From: Chloranthus sessilifolius | Taxonomy: Eukaryota; Streptophyta; Magnoliopsida; Chloranthales; Chloranthaceae | Reading direction: 5' to 3' | NCBI GenBank assembly: GCA_021018995.1 | Contig: CM037593.1 | Span: forward strand, 34,857,810-34,921,809 | Length of the DNA: 64,000 nucleotides | In this document: positions 31,776 to 43,905 of the stretch, one piece after another | Numbering within the stretch: position 1 is the stretch's first letter | Layout of the letters: each line of letters starts with the position of its first letter | The notes under the pieces: model-generated | Seen by the model: only the letters and a program-made list of their open reading frames with translations | The model's database searches: none | Told to the model about the DNA's origin: nothing | Position numbers and translations under genes: made by a program

Positions 31776-32575
31776 GAATTTAATTTAGATGGTATTGATT
31801 TAAATCTCACTCCTGACATTGTTTCTTTAGAAGGAGATTCACTTGGTTGTAAGAGGGATATTGAAATGTAGGATTGTTGTGGTGTCAAAGTGTCAGACTG
31901 GGGCGGGTCTGAGAATATCCATGATGAATGGAAGCCACATATCAGCTTGAAATTTCAAACTGAAGACAAGGAGTACAACTTCTTCAATTTATAAGCAAAG
32001 AAAGTTGGTTTCAGTGTTAGGAAAACTAACACTTACAAATTGGCAAAAGGGGAAATTATAAAAAGAAAATTTTTATGTACATTTGAAGGTTTCAAGGACA
32101 AGACAAGCAAAAATTATATGCCGATATAAAGTGTTCAAGAGACAACATATGCGAATGTGAGACAAGGTTGAAGATTATGATTGATGAGCAAAAGTTGTAA
32201 GAGGTAATAAAATTTAGAGAATCGTATAATCATCAGTTGTTTACACCTATGAAGGTGAAGGAATTACGATCTCATATTGAGATGAGCGGGATAAATAAAT
32301 TGTTAATAGAAGTATTTGATGGCATCATTTCTCCTTCGAAGATTTCTACTGTTTTATCAAGTTTGGATGGAGAGGCTAGTGTGACGGTAAGCCCTCAATA
32401 AACTTGAGATTACCTAAAGAAGATAAGATAGGAGAGTAACATCCATCTGATGTGTGTGACTGTCATCAAAATCTTTATTGATAGGCAATATAAAGAAAAT
32501 GATTTATTCTTTGATGCCGAACTAAAAAAAGAATATCGTATGCGATGTATATTTTAGACTGATTAGAGGTCACAG
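31776..32575 (+). pseudogene. FAR1/FHY3-related (Mutator-transposase-derived) gene fragment
   Basis: One plus-strand frame reads NLDGIDLNLTPDIVSLEGDS, then the FAR1 DNA-binding domain: LKFQTEDKEYNFFNL, AKKVGFSVRKTNTYKL, GEIIKRKFLCTFEGFKDK, then CECETRLKIMIDEQKL, FRESYNHQLFTPMKVKELRSH and ISPSKISTVLSSL. FAR1-family proteins are WRKY-GCM1-type zinc proteins descended from Mutator-like transposases. Stops near 31868, 31992, 32125 and 32199 plus a small shift near 32130 make it a pseudogene. It ends at 32575 where the outer Tekay LTR begins, so the transposase domain is missing. It could be a host gene copy or part of a MULE; the TIR-like sequence upstream favours the latter. Confidence 0.75.
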
Positions 32576-34749
32576 TGTGACAGCTCGGATTTCGGTACCC
32601 CGAAACCCGTGCTATCGGTACGACCCTCAGGGCCATGCCCCAAGTACTTAGGCAGAACACTTGATATAGCTACATAATCATAAAGCAAAGCATGTACATC
32701 GAAAGTATAACTTAACTAAATCTCCTATGCATTAATGATATATTATTTTAATAAGAACCCAAAAGACAGTTCAAATCCCATACCACTGCATGAACAAAAG
32801 AACCGACCTGAGCGTAATCCTAATCTCCCGGATCAACGTCTCTAGAAGCAGTAGCAGCCGTAAGTATGGGACCTACGCCATATAGTCTAAAAGAGTGAGC
32901 TACATCATAGTTCAATAGGGAAACAAACAGGATTGCACATATAAATTAGTCTCTCACATATATTCCATGATATTCAACAATATGATGTGTTAATAAGATT
33001 TCTTGAAAAATAAAATCGTTTAAATAATTGAAAAGATGCATTTGGATGTCACTATTTCTTTACTTATTTCATTAGTTCTCAACCTGTTCATTTATCATAA
33101 TGATTCGGCCTAAAGACTTAAATCATAGCTTAAATATTCCCCAACTTACTATAGCGTCGAGCGCCCGATGGAATACCCACCATCATCGTCTAATCAGACA
33201 TTTTTCTATTCTCTTTTAATGCTACCCAAGTCCCTTTCTCTTAGGCAACGGGATTTTTATCTCATATATAAGCATCGACATCCCTGGGATGTCCAACTGG
33301 TGTACGGATCGGTCGTTATACCGGTCACGGATATCCCGTCGCATCAATCATGGGTATACCGCCACGTCGGTGGGGTATTCTCCAAACCTTAAATATCAAG
33401 TGTACTACATATAGTTATTCACCGTGTGATTGTGTTAAATATAGTAAGTTAGGCCTTATCATTCATTTTCTCTTTACTTTATATGATCACATGCATCCCT
33501 GGGATGTCCAAGTCAATGCATCACACAGATGCCTTTATCATATTCACATCCTCTGGGGACGTCATACATATTTACTTTACTTTGTGTTCGCACACACACC
33601 CACACTAGACTTCACATTTTGAATGCATAATTACTCTTTACTATATTATTACATACATGATCTTGCAACTAAAGTACATGTTCAAGGTGTTCCCTATCTC
33701 AACGCAAAGCCATCATTTAATGCATCGCTATCCCCTAGGGAATCAAACGCATCTAACACCCGCCAAACCTACATTGCATGTGCCAAATATACCCTCAAAA
33801 AAGTCTTTAAGAATCTTGGGAACCATAACTCCCAAGAACAATAAAAAATAAAGTAAAATTCTATGTAGTATCTCGCGCTAGTGAGCACTATTCATCGCTC
33901 GAGCAATCACTCAACCTCACTCAAGCAATCACAAACGAGGTTCATACTATCACGCGAGCGATTATAAACGATGCCTTTTGACTTCAGGCAACCCTCGGTC
34001 GAGCGATCTTCCTCTTCACAAAGTTTCTCGCTCGAGCGAGGCCAGAACTTTTTCCCTTTATATATTTTATCCTTCCTTGCTCGAGTGAGCTATTTTAACC
34101 ACTCGAGCGAGGAGCGATGACAATAAATGCTCGATTATGTTGAGAACTACCTCCTACCTCATTTAATACCCTATTTAAATGTCAAAATGGTTCAACTAAC
34201 CTTTAACACCTTACTTAAACTACATATAAGAATTAAACATACCTTAGATCAATCGAATCTCTTCTAAATTCGATCCAAGATCAACCATACAAAAGAGGGT
34301 TTCAAAACCCTTCCTCCAAACCCCTTCTTGATCCTTCCCAAGCTCTTTAAACTAAGGAATCTCCTTCACTCTCATCACCATCATCTTCATCCCATATATT
34401 AGAAATCCATAAGGTGAATCTCACCTTCTCAAGGGATATTCCTATTTCTAGTTTTCTTTTAATAATACTCTTTTTCTTTTTCTTCTTTCTCCCTATCTCT
34501 CTCTCTCTCTTTCTAAGCTCAACAAGACAACGTATGGGAGACTCCTCTCCCTTCTCTCTCACTTGCTTTAACTAGTGTGCTAACCACACACATACCTCCT
34601 AAGTGTTTTGCATCCACTTGGCCTTCTTACCAAACATATACACCTAAGAGTATATATATAGGTTTTAGTTTTCTTGTGCACCACAAACGTCATAGTACTA
34701 TTCATGGTACACGTGACTTGCACAGTATACAAAAATCATGGATGTTACA
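32576..34749 (-). repeat. 3' LTR of the outer Tekay element
   Basis: 2174 bp, plus-strand TGTGACAGCTCGG to GGATGTTACA. It shares block order with the inner LTRs (CCCGAAACCCGTGC near the start, ATGGAATACCC, CATCCCTGGGATGTCC, palindrome array at 33871-34120) but is clearly diverged from them. The neighbouring GGTGGGGTGAA on the minus strand (34750-34767) is the polypurine tract. Confidence 0.85.
33871..34120. repeat. CGCTCGAGCGAG palindrome array, outer Tekay LTR
   Basis: About eight diverged copies of TCGCTCGAGCGA, e.g. CATCGCTCGAGCAA, CACGCGAGCGATTA, TCGGTCGAGCGATC, TCTCGCTCGAGCGAGG, CACTCGAGCGAGGAG. It is at the same relative place as the arrays in the inner element's LTRs. Confidence 0.8.
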
Positions 34750-35246
34750 TTCACCCCACCTTATAAAATTTTCATCCTCGAAAATTGCAAAGGGAGTATT
34801 CAAAATAAAACTACACATAAGTAATAGGGTATCCGAAGAACTACCCATTTAGTCGAATTACCTAATTAAGCATTTGGGTAAAAGTGATCCATAATCACTT
34901 CAGTGTTGCAGAAAACGTAAACCACATTTCTTCATAACAACTGAGAAATACCCATAACCCAAGTCACCTACAAAAGAAAACTATACATATCTACAAAATG
35001 TGTATCACAAGTTGATGCACTCCACATAACCCAAGTCTATGTACATTAAATCATTCCTAATATAACCATCACCAAGGATATTGATTTGAAGTTATCATGC
35101 ACATAAGAGGTGAAGGCATTTACTAACAAAATTATGACACCCATGTCACCATAGTTTTAAGGATCGGCATCCCGATATTCACATCAAAATATTTAAAAAC
35201 ATTATATTGCTATTTTTTTTAAAAAAATTAAATGACAGATGACGGC
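34750..35246 (-). other. 3' untranslated region of the outer Tekay element
   Basis: Between the extra ORF stop and the LTR. Polypurine tract next to the LTR; the rest is AT-rich with no ORF, and blocks match 38222-38571 of the inner element (CTTATAAAATTTTC / CTTATAAGATTTTC). Confidence 0.6.
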
Positions 35247-36011
35247 CTAATCATCACCCTGCTCAAACTCCTCATCATCGTCGCCCTCCTCGTCACCATC
35301 GTCACCGACCTCCCCCGCGGTAGTGGCACCAGCTGTAGTCGTCCTAGTAGCAGGACCTGAGCTAGATGCACCAAAGATAGTACCCCGCATAGCACCGATA
35401 CGCTCCTGGTACGTCTGTGGAAATGCATGGCCCATGAGGTCGATGAGGAGCGACTCCTGAAACTGCTGATGTAATCGAATCTCCCGCCCTTGTAGGAGGA
35501 TCTCCCGCATCATGCTGATGTCGGTGGAAGGGAAGGGCTGTGAAGACGAAGCGGAGGGAGTAGTCGGTCTAGTTAGTGGTGGTTGTGCCACTTGCCGGGC
35601 AACCTGACGATCCTGCTTCCTGTTTAGACTGTTTTGGAGGCTCTTTAAGTTCCTACTTAGGTCCTGGCCGAGGAATGGGACGATGTTATCAGTGAGGACG
35701 GGCTCGTCCTCTCTCATATGAAAGCCTTCTTTCCGGTTGCGCAAGTCAAAGAGGCAGAAAATAAGACTAGCGTACGGCAGGCAATTTATCGGTGGTGGAA
35801 TAGCACCCTTCATGTTTCATTTAAGAGCATAGATAATGCCCTTGAGAACCACCCTAGGTCCACTAAACCACTTGTTGTGAAAAGCAGAGTGCAACGCCCT
35901 CAAAAATGCGTCACGACGCTCTTGGTCGTGGCCCACCGGGTATAAATTCTTCTTAAAAAAGATGTCAAGAGGCCACATATGTGGCGGCAACTGGGACCAA
36001 GTGATAGATTC
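35247..36011 (-). pseudogene. Extra ORF of outer Tekay, C-terminal part
   Basis: Continues the frame interrupted at 47702. It begins SITWSQLPPHMWPLDIFFKKNLYP and runs through QERRDAFLRALHSAFHNKW, PPPINCLPYASL, then LTDNIVPFLGQDLSRNLKS, a Q/R/T/P-rich linker, SMMREILLQGREIRLHQQFQE and an acidic tail (DEEGDDDEEFEQGDD, stop at 35247). One stop near 35819. The same parts, in the same order, occur in the inner element's ORF at 38572-39857. Function unknown; the acidic C-terminus and basic/coiled middle suggest protein or chromatin contacts, which is speculation. Confidence 0.75.
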
Positions 36012-38221
36012 TGTGACAGCCCAAATTTTGGCACCCCGAAATCCGTGCCATCAGCACGACCCTCAAGGCCGTGCCCTGGGTTCTTTTCAAAACATTGGTA
36101 TATACAAGCCAAAACTGTAATTAAGGCGCACGTAGCTACCCTAAACAAATTCTCATAACCCAAAATAGTCAAGGTATCGAAAGGCAGTCCTTGTCCCATG
36201 CCAATTCATGGGCATAAGAACTTGCCCAACCCATTGGTGATAACTGTTCATCCTAGACGTTTTATCAAAGAACCGGTATTTAAATACATTCGAGAAAAAA
36301 GAGGCTTGACATACCAAGCCGTACCTAATACTCTCACTCAATCTCAAAGTATGCAGTGGGTTTCCTAGAAGAATTCCTCAGGAGGAGGTTCTGACTCTTC
36401 CGTGGGCACGTAGTCTGGATCCCCTGGATCAGCGTCTCCAGAAATCTCTACTACCGCTAGCCCTGGACCTGCGACGTATAGTCTAAGGGGGGGTGAGCTA
36501 CATCCTAGCTCCGTAGGGAAACAAAAAAGAACATATGGATTAACCTTCACACATATATCCACAGTTTAAAAAGCATAATTTATCGAGTAACACTTATGGA
36601 AAACAATTGAAATATCTGGAATAAAAATAATGATTTCGACTGTTACTCTGCATGGTTTTGTTTAATCTCCTTACTGGTTTAGTTGTGAATTTGGCCTAAT
36701 CACTTAAATCTTAACTTAAGTAGTCCCCGAGCAATATAGCATCGAGCCCCGATGGAATACCCGCCATCGTCATCTAACTAGACAGTTATTATATGTATTC
36801 CCTGGGAATACTGCCCAAGCCCCTTTCTCATAGGTGGCGGGGTCTATTCTTAGATCTACATCCCTGGGATGTGCTATGAAAGTACGGATTTGCCGCCGTA
36901 CCGCTCACAGATATCCTGCCGAGTCAGTCGTGGGTATCCCGCCACGTCGGTGGGGTATTCTAATCAACCTTAAATAATAAAAATATCAAATGTGCTCTAC
37001 ATATAGTTATTCACCGTGATTGTGCTAATTATATTACATCAGGCCTTATCACATTACTTCCGTTTCACTGTTAGTTTTCATCTGCATCCCTGGGATGCCC
37101 CTGATTTCCATCGCATCCTTTAGATGTTAACTTCAAAAAATTTCGTCCCCTGAGGACCTCAAGACTATCACGTTTGAAACTCACTCACACACCCTTTTTC
37201 ATAATGATCATGCAGTATTTGACTATTTAAATGGATTACACTACATATACGAATTTGACGGAATAATGCACATGTTTCAAGAATATTCCCTACCTCGACG
37301 AATTTCAAAGCACGCCTTCTCGTAGAGGTTTACACTTCACGATCATGCGTCAACCCTACATTTCAATTTAGCATAGGCTTAGAAAGGTCACTAGAACCAT
37401 TGGAGTGTACAACCTCCAAGTTTCTTGTACCCATAAATTCAAGAACTAAGTGGTCACCAGACCTCGCCCGAGCGGTCACTTGACATCGCTCGAGCGGTCA
37501 CTTGACCTCACTCGAGCGGTCACCTGACCTCGCTCGAGTGGTCACCTGACCTCGCTCAAGCGGTTAAATCGAGCCACTGAAGTATTACTGGGGACCCTCG
37601 CTCGAGCGAGCTTCCCCTTAGTTTTGGGGACCGCTCGAGCGAGCCCAGAGTTATATTTTTTCTATTCATCATCGCTCGAGCGAGCCCTTTAGACCGTTCG
37701 AGCGAGGAGCGATGATTTTTGCTCCTCGATCAGATCGAGAACACAATTTCTCCCTTCATTCAAACCTTAACATCATTAAAAACATTTAACCAATATTCTT
37801 CCTATTATTTAAAACATGTCTAAGCATCTATCATGCCTTTAACATACCTCCGACGATGAGTCTCGCGCAAGTTTGATTTAAGATTTGAAATTCTACTAGG
37901 CTAACGGGCCTCCAAGGTTCCTCCTCCAGCCTTTTCTCCAACTCTTCTGCCCATTTAAGTTCCAACGAAACCCTAGTTCTTTACTAGGCTCTTCTTTCTT
38001 TCTCTCTATATTCTCCTTCTCTCTATTTATGTTAGAATAGAGTTACGCAAGGGCTCTTCTCTCCTCTCTTTCACTTATATACCTATAAGTTAGGAAAATA
38101 CTAGTGTGTTTCCCACATACACACCTAGTGTCTACGGTTTTGTTTTGATTTCCTTGTGAAACACATATACATGTATATAGTGCATGACGTGCACGTATCC
38201 CAAAAATCTGGGGTCGTGACA
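36012..38221 (-). repeat. 3' LTR of inner Tekay element
   Basis: 2210 bp from TGTGACAGCCC to GGTCGTGACA (plus strand). Nearly the same as 45528-47696, with scattered substitutions and two more 22 bp palindrome units (37463-37715). Minus-strand TATA-like TATATAAGTG lies at about 38074-38083. Confidence 0.9.
37463..37715. repeat. Palindrome array in inner Tekay 3' LTR (five 22 bp units plus dispersed copies)
   Basis: 22 bp units TCGCTCGAGCGGTCACCTGACC with small changes, five in a row (37463-37570), then further TCGCTCGAGCGAGC palindromes at about 37601, 37633 and 37672 and a diverged GTTCGAGCGAGGAGCG at 37697. The core TCGCTCGAGCGA is a perfect 12 bp palindrome with four CpGs. Confidence 0.9.
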
Positions 38222-38571
38222 ATCACCCCAACTTATAAGATTTTCGACCTCAAAAATCGACGATATTCTCGTAACCAGGTACTACTACTATTACCAGGCC
38301 ATGAATATCTAAAACGGTAATTGAACGGTTTGTCGCATTTCGCAACGACATGCGTTGGCCATGTCAATTTATTCCCATATAGTTGAAAAGGATCATACAA
38401 TCTAGAATAATCATTCACAACACTTATTCAATCGTTATGTTAATCATCCACAAAATTTGTGACATTCATGTTACGATAGTTTGAAAAAAAAACATTGACC
38501 AGGAACCACCTCACCCCAAAATGTCTCAATAAAATATTACATATTATTTTTCAAAAAAATAATGTCACTAT
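38222..38571 (-). other. Polypurine tract and 3' untranslated region of inner Tekay
   Basis: Minus strand AAGTTGGGGTGAT (38222-38234) abuts the LTR and is the polypurine tract. The rest is AT-rich without an ORF. Confidence 0.65.
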
Positions 38572-39857
38572 CTAGTCATCATCCTCCTCATAGTCTTCGT
38601 CGTCATCGCCGGAGCCATCATCATCCTCGTAGTCCTCGTCATCCTCATCCTCGTCGTCCACCCTGATGGTCGTGGTACCCACTATGGCACTCCTCGTAGC
38701 AGGGCCGGAGCTAGACGCTCCAAAAATAGCATCTTTCATGGCACCGACGCACTGCATGTATGATTGCGGGTAAGCGTGGCCCATGAGGTCGATAAGTAGT
38801 GCCTCCTGGAACCTCTGATGCAATCTGATCTCCCGCCCTTGCTGAAGGATCTCTCGCATCATGCCAGTGTCGGTAGCGGGTATGGGCTGTGGAACTAAGG
38901 TAGAGGGAGTGGTCGGTCTTGCCGGCGCTTGATGGGTGGTTTGTCGGGAGTCCTGACGGTCTCTTTTCTTGTTGACGCTGGTTTGTAGACTCTTTAGGTT
39001 GCGGCTACAGTCTTTGGCGAGATAGGGGACGACGTTATCGGTGAGGAACAACTCGTCCTCCCGGATCTTAAATCCTCCCTTCCCATTCCGTGAGTCTAGG
39101 AGTCGAGAAATCAACCGAGCATATGGTAGTCGGTTGATGGGTGGAGGCCCCTTACATTTCTTTTATAGGCATGCGCCATGCCTTTTATGATGATCATAGG
39201 TGCGTTGATCCACCTATTATGGAATGCGGTGTGTAGGGCCCGCAGAAACGCATCTCGGCGTTCTTGATCATGGCCGGTTGGGTGTAGATTCTTTTTGAAG
39301 ATGATGTCTAGAAGCCACATACGCGGCAGTAGTTGTGATCGAGTAATAGATTGTCCCGAAGCGGACATGCCGCCTATGATGTCGGAGATGATCGTTGGGA
39401 AATCGACGTTCCCAGAAAAAGGTGGTAGGATAAGTGGGCTAGGGGTGTAGATGTGGGGACATTTCATGACCGATGAAATTTTGGCACATCTAAAGATCAG
39501 TTCATTTCCATCGATTGTGATGAGGATAGCGTCCTCATCCACGTTCAAGTTTAGGGTTTGATAAAATAACTTCACAAGCCTCGGGTAATAACGATCCCCG
39601 AACGGCGTAAGCAGGGCCTTAAGATTGTTGTGGGTGAGGAAGTCCGATGTCCATTGGGTGGACATCGGATCCCCGAAACAGGAGGGATGTATATCCCATT
39701 CGGTTTCAAAAATTTTGGCCCCCCACCAATCATCTAGTGTGATCGGAGTGGAGGATGGGTTTGGTGATGGTTGTGAAGTTTGCGGCGCTCTGTTGCGCGC
39801 CGACGGCGACCGAATCGCCATCCGCTTCTTAGGTTGTGGATTTGGGCTTGAAGCCAT
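38572..39857 (-). pseudogene. Extra ORF (about 430 codons) of the inner Tekay element
   Basis: Starts MASSPNPQPKKRMAIRSPS at 39857 with a basic, P/S/Q-rich N-terminus, then a conserved part: DDWWGAKIFETEWDIHPSC, LLTPFGDRYYPRLVKLFYQTL, IDGNELIFRCAKISSVMKCP, SRSQLLP-like and HDQERRDAFLRALHTAFHNRW. The second part (39114-38572) has LTDNVVPYLAKDCSRNLKSLQ, a linker, MMREILQQGREIRLHQRFQEA and a strongly acidic tail (DEDEDDEDYEDDDGSGDDDE). One missing base at about 39144-39152 shifts the frame; otherwise open. The N-terminal region loosely resembles the putative plant transposon protein domain found in extra ORFs of other Ty3/gypsy elements; this is a guess by eye. TATA and array lie upstream. Confidence 0.75.
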
Positions 39858-40055
39858 TAGGTATCTAAAGAGCTTAAAAAAAAAGAAAAATTCGGGAATG
39901 GGTAGATTTTACCTAGAAGAATATTCTTAACGGATCGGATTGTCTAATTCCGGCTCGAATTGGACGGAAAGGATTGAAGATGACAAGCCCTAAACCCCTC
40001 GCTCGGCTCCACTCCCCTCGCTTGAAGATGAAATGCCATCGTGTTATTCCGTCAG

Positions 40056-40277
40056 CTATATATAGTCCCTCCTCGCTCGAGCGGTTATTAGTTATCGCTC
40101 GAGCGAGACCAGGACGCTTTATTTTTTATGTTATGGCCTCGCTCGAGCAGTTATAGTTTCTTGCTCGAGCGGTCAAAATGCCTCGCTCGAGCGAGGAATA
40201 GCTATCGCTCGAGCAAGAGGAAGTCGTGATTTTATGTGGTTCGCTCGAGCGAACATAAGTGGTCGCTCGAGCAAGAC
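40056..40277 (-). promoter_or_regulatory. TATA box plus palindrome array upstream of inner extra ORF
   Basis: Minus strand CTATATATAG at 40065-40056, about 200 nt before the ORF start, preceded (40277-40071) by about seven copies of CGCTCGAGCG(A/G): e.g. CCTCGCTCGAGCGG, TATCGCTCGAGCGAGAC, CCTCGCTCGAGCGAGGA, GTTCGCTCGAGCGAAC. The outer element has the same arrangement at 48410-48535 with the same TATA-to-ATG distance. This looks like a separate internal promoter, not LTR-driven expression. Function inferred. Confidence 0.6.
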
Positions 40278-40390
40278 CAGAAACATTTTTTCTGGTACCC
40301 TCTTTTTGCTCGTTTTCGATTTCTAATCTCATTACTAGTTTTATTATATAAAAAGTTCAATGAAAAGTGGTTCAATCATTGCTTGGAGTC

Positions 40391-40415
40391 AATATATATA
40401 TATATATATATATAT
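40391..40415. repeat. TA microsatellite
   Basis: About 12 TA units between the pol stop and the array of the inner element. Confidence 0.85.
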
Positions 40416-40492
40416 AAATTTAATCTTTCGAAAAAAAATATATAGACTTCATACTACCCACAAATCACATATTCTCAAATGAATAAAACCAT

Positions 40493-42095
40493 TCAGTTGG
40501 AAATTTCGAACAATTTGGGATATTGTTCTCTAACATCTGCCTCACGTTCCCATGTTGCTTCTTCGACCGGATGGTTCTTCCATCGGACAAGCACTAAGGG
40601 AATAACTTTTTTCCGTAACACATGTTCCTTTCGATCTAAAATTTCTACCGGCTCTTCAATCATGGTCATATCTTCATGCATTTCGAATGATTGGCGTCGA
40701 CTGTGATCGAGGGTCATTGAGATATTTCCTGAGCATCGACACGTGGAATACATTGTGTACCTGATCAAACAATGGTGGCAATCCAATGCGGTAGGCTACT
40801 TCTCCTACTCGACCCAAAACTTCAAACGGTCCAAGATAGCAGGGACTTAGCTTCCCTCTCTTTCCAAATCTCATCACCCCCTTCATCGGTGATACTTTCA
40901 CGAACACATGTTCACCCACCTTAAAGTCTACACTCGTCCGCTTGATGTCAGCATAGCTTTTCTGTCTGCTTTGAGCCGCCTTTAGTCTTGCCCTGATCAT
41001 GCGGACAATAGCCGTGTTATCTTCAAGTAGCTCGGGTCCCAAAACAAATTTCTCGCCAATTTCCTCCCAATTGATTGGCGATTTGCATAAATCTTCGTAC
41101 AAGGCTTCATACGGTGCCATTCCGATGCTCGTCTGGAAACTATTATTATATGCGAACTCAATCAATGGTAGGTGTTGATCCCACGATCCTTGTAATTCTA
41201 ACATACATGCCCTAAGCATGTCTTCAATGACTTGATTGACCCTTTCAGTCTGTCCGTCGGTCTGTGGGTGAAACGCCGTACTAAAATCTAGCCTAGTTCC
41301 CATTCCTTCTTGAAATTTCTTCCAAAACTTTGATGTATATAATGGGTCCCGGTCTGAAACAATGCTACTTGGAATCCCATGTAAACGGACGATCTCTTTC
41401 ATATAGAGCTCTGCTAGTCTTCCCGCCGTGTACATCGTGTTGTAAGGCAAGAAGTGTGCTGACTTAGTCAATCGATCGACTACTACCCAAATGGCGTTAT
41501 GCTTCCTTGCAGTTCGCGGTAGACCGACTATGAAATCCATGGAGATAGATTCCCACTTCCATTCCGGTATGGGTAGAGGCTGTAATAGGCCTGCGGGGTG
41601 TCTATGATCGATTTTCACTTGTTGGCACGTCAAACATCGCGACACGTACTCTGCCACATCTTGTTTCAAGCCTCTCCACCAGTAATTCTTTTTCAGATCT
41701 TGATACATCTTTGTGCTTCCCGGGTGGATAGCGTAGCTTGACTTGTGAGATTCATCAAGAATCGTTCTCTGCAAATCAGCATTGTCTGGAATGCAAAGTC
41801 GCCCCTTGAATACTAAGGAACCATCCTCCTTGTTCGAAAACTCAGATGTAATACCTTCAGTTACATCTTGACACATCTTTGTTAGAATTGGGTCTTTCAT
41901 CTGTAGTTCTCGTATGTGTTCGAATATCACTGGTTTCACTGATATGTTGGCTAAGAAGGCTCCTGTGGCTTGTGGCTGTATGTCTGCGCCACATAGCGCT
42001 AGATCCTCCAACAACTTCCATCGATGGATACCCGAAATTAGACTAGCCAACTGGGCCGAACTTTTCCGACTCAAGGCGCACCACTACGCGTTAGC
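40493..42095 (-). pseudogene. Inner Tekay integrase and chromodomain
   Basis: Long open frame 42074-40674. The N-terminal zinc region has HPGSTKMYQDLKKNYWWRG and [11 protein letters not shown]. The DDE core has SISMDFIVGLP (D near codon 178 of this frame), SIVSDRDPLYTS and HPQTDGQTERVNQ. The GPF/Y domain has KLSPCYLGPFEVLG. A one-base shift at about 40695-40700 moves the chromodomain into another frame (LVLVRWKNHPVEEATWEREADV...YPKLFEISN, stop at 40493). All catalytic residues are kept, so only this shift and the one upstream near 42090 would disable it. Confidence 0.88.
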
Positions 42096-43905
42096 TTTGC
42101 TGGATGGTCTTGTATGGAGCCGTAATCTTTGAGGAACTCCATCCACCTACGCTGCCTCATATTTAGTTCCTTCTGTGTAAACAGATATCTGAGGCTCTTA
42201 TGGTCAGTGAAAATTTCAAATGTTTCTCCGTATAAATAATGTCGCCATATCTTTAATGCGAATATGACTGCTGCTAGTTCCAGATCATGTGTTAGGTAGT
42301 TCTTTTCGTGCTCTTTCAACTGTCTGGAGCCGTAACCTATTACCTTTTTATATTGATTTAGTACACAACCCAACCCGTTATACGAAGCATCACTATAGAC
42401 CGCGAATCCCCCACTGCCTGATGGAATGGCTAACACTGGAGCTGAAGTGAGTCTCTTCTTGAGTTCTTGAAAGTTCTTCTCACATGCCTCACTCCACTCA
42501 AACCTTGAGTCCTTTCTTGTAAGTCTCGTAAGAGGTCCTGATATTTTTGAAAACCCCTCAACGAAACGTCGATAATAACCTGCCAGTCCGAGGAAACTTC
42601 GGACGTCTGTCACAGTTTTTGGTTGCTCCCAGTTCACTACCGCCTCGATCTTAGCGGGATCTACTGTGACACCATGCATTGAGACGACATGTCCCAAAAA
42701 GCTAACCTCTTCTAGCCAAAACTCACATTTGCTGAGCTTGGCATACAATTGGTGTTCACGCAAGGTTTGTAGAGTGACTCGTAAGTGTTCTTCATGCTCC
42801 GTCTTCGATTTCGAGTAAATTAGGATGTCATCAACAAACACTACAACGCAGGAGTCTAGGTGTGGTTTAAACACCCGATTCATCAAGTCCATAAACGACG
42901 CCGGTGCGTTCGTCAGTCCGAATGGCATCACTAAAAATTCATAGTGTCCATACCGTGTTCTAAATGCCGTCTTCTGAATGTCCTCGGCCCTGACTCTTAA
43001 CTGATGGTATCCAGATCTTAGATCGATCTCGGAAAAATGTTTTGCTCCCTGTAACTGATCGAACAAGTCGTCTATTCTTGGTAACGGATATCGATTCTTC
43101 ACAGTGACTTTGTTCAATTGACGGTAGTCAATGCACAACCGCATCGACCCATCGTTCTTTTTCACGAATAGAACTGGTGCTCCCCATGGAGACACGCTTG
43201 GTCTTATGAACCCTTTGTCCATGAGCTCTTGCAATTGTTCTTTCAACTCTTTCAACTCCGCAGGGGCCATCCTATAAGGTGCCTTTGAAACAGGTTCCGT
43301 TCCTGGTGCTAAGTCGATCGCAAATTCTACTTCTCTTTCTGGAGGTAACCCTGGCAATTCTTCTGGAAATACATCTGGGAATTCTCGCACTACAACTATG
43401 TCGGAGATAAAATTCTTTTCTTCTTTATTTTCTTTCAGGAATGCCAAATAACCGCTACACCCCTTTCTGATTAAACATTCTGCTCTAACTGCAGATATGA
43501 GTGGTACCTGTGTCGATCTCTCCCCTCGAAATCGAAACGATCTCCTCGTGTTAGGACGGAAAACAACAACTTTATCCTTGCAATCCACTGTTGCGCAGTG
43601 ATGGGACAGCCAATCCATGCCAAGGATCACGTCGAATCCTTGCATGTCCAACAATATTAAATTTGCGTCTAGTTCGTAGACAACGTGATCCCGAATGCTT
43701 ACCACTACCGATTTGCAGACTAACTCTGTGTCCACTAATTCTCCTGTTGGGATAGACACTGATAACATAAAGTCTAGTGTCTCCGAAACAATCTTCATCT
43801 TCTTTGCAAATCTAGGGGCGATGAAGGAGTGGGTAGACCCTGGGTCTATCAGCACTCGTGCGTCATGTGCTACATAGCACCCTCTTTCATAGATTTGTAA
43901 CGTAC
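42071..43905 (-). CDS. Inner Tekay protease, reverse transcriptase and RNase H
   Basis: Over 600 open codons after the putative acceptor at 43906. Protease: [14 protein letters not shown], later [20 protein letters not shown]: pre-[59 protein letters not shown] and catalytic [14 protein letters not shown] (about codon 365 counted from 43930). RNase [18 protein letters not shown] (about codon 512), [14 protein letters not shown] and [11 protein letters not shown]. All catalytic acids are in place. The frame ends at about 42071 after [21 protein letters not shown], where a small indel shifts out of the integrase frame. Single polyprotein with gag and integrase expected. Confidence 0.9.

Noticed and set aside
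37463-37715. Regular 22 bp repeats that could look like a CRISPR array
   Set aside because: Units are directly adjacent, without unique spacers, and lie in a eukaryotic LTR.
40493-40786. Separate small gene at the chromodomain
   Set aside because: It is the C-terminal chromodomain of the inner integrase, displaced by a one-base shift near 40700.
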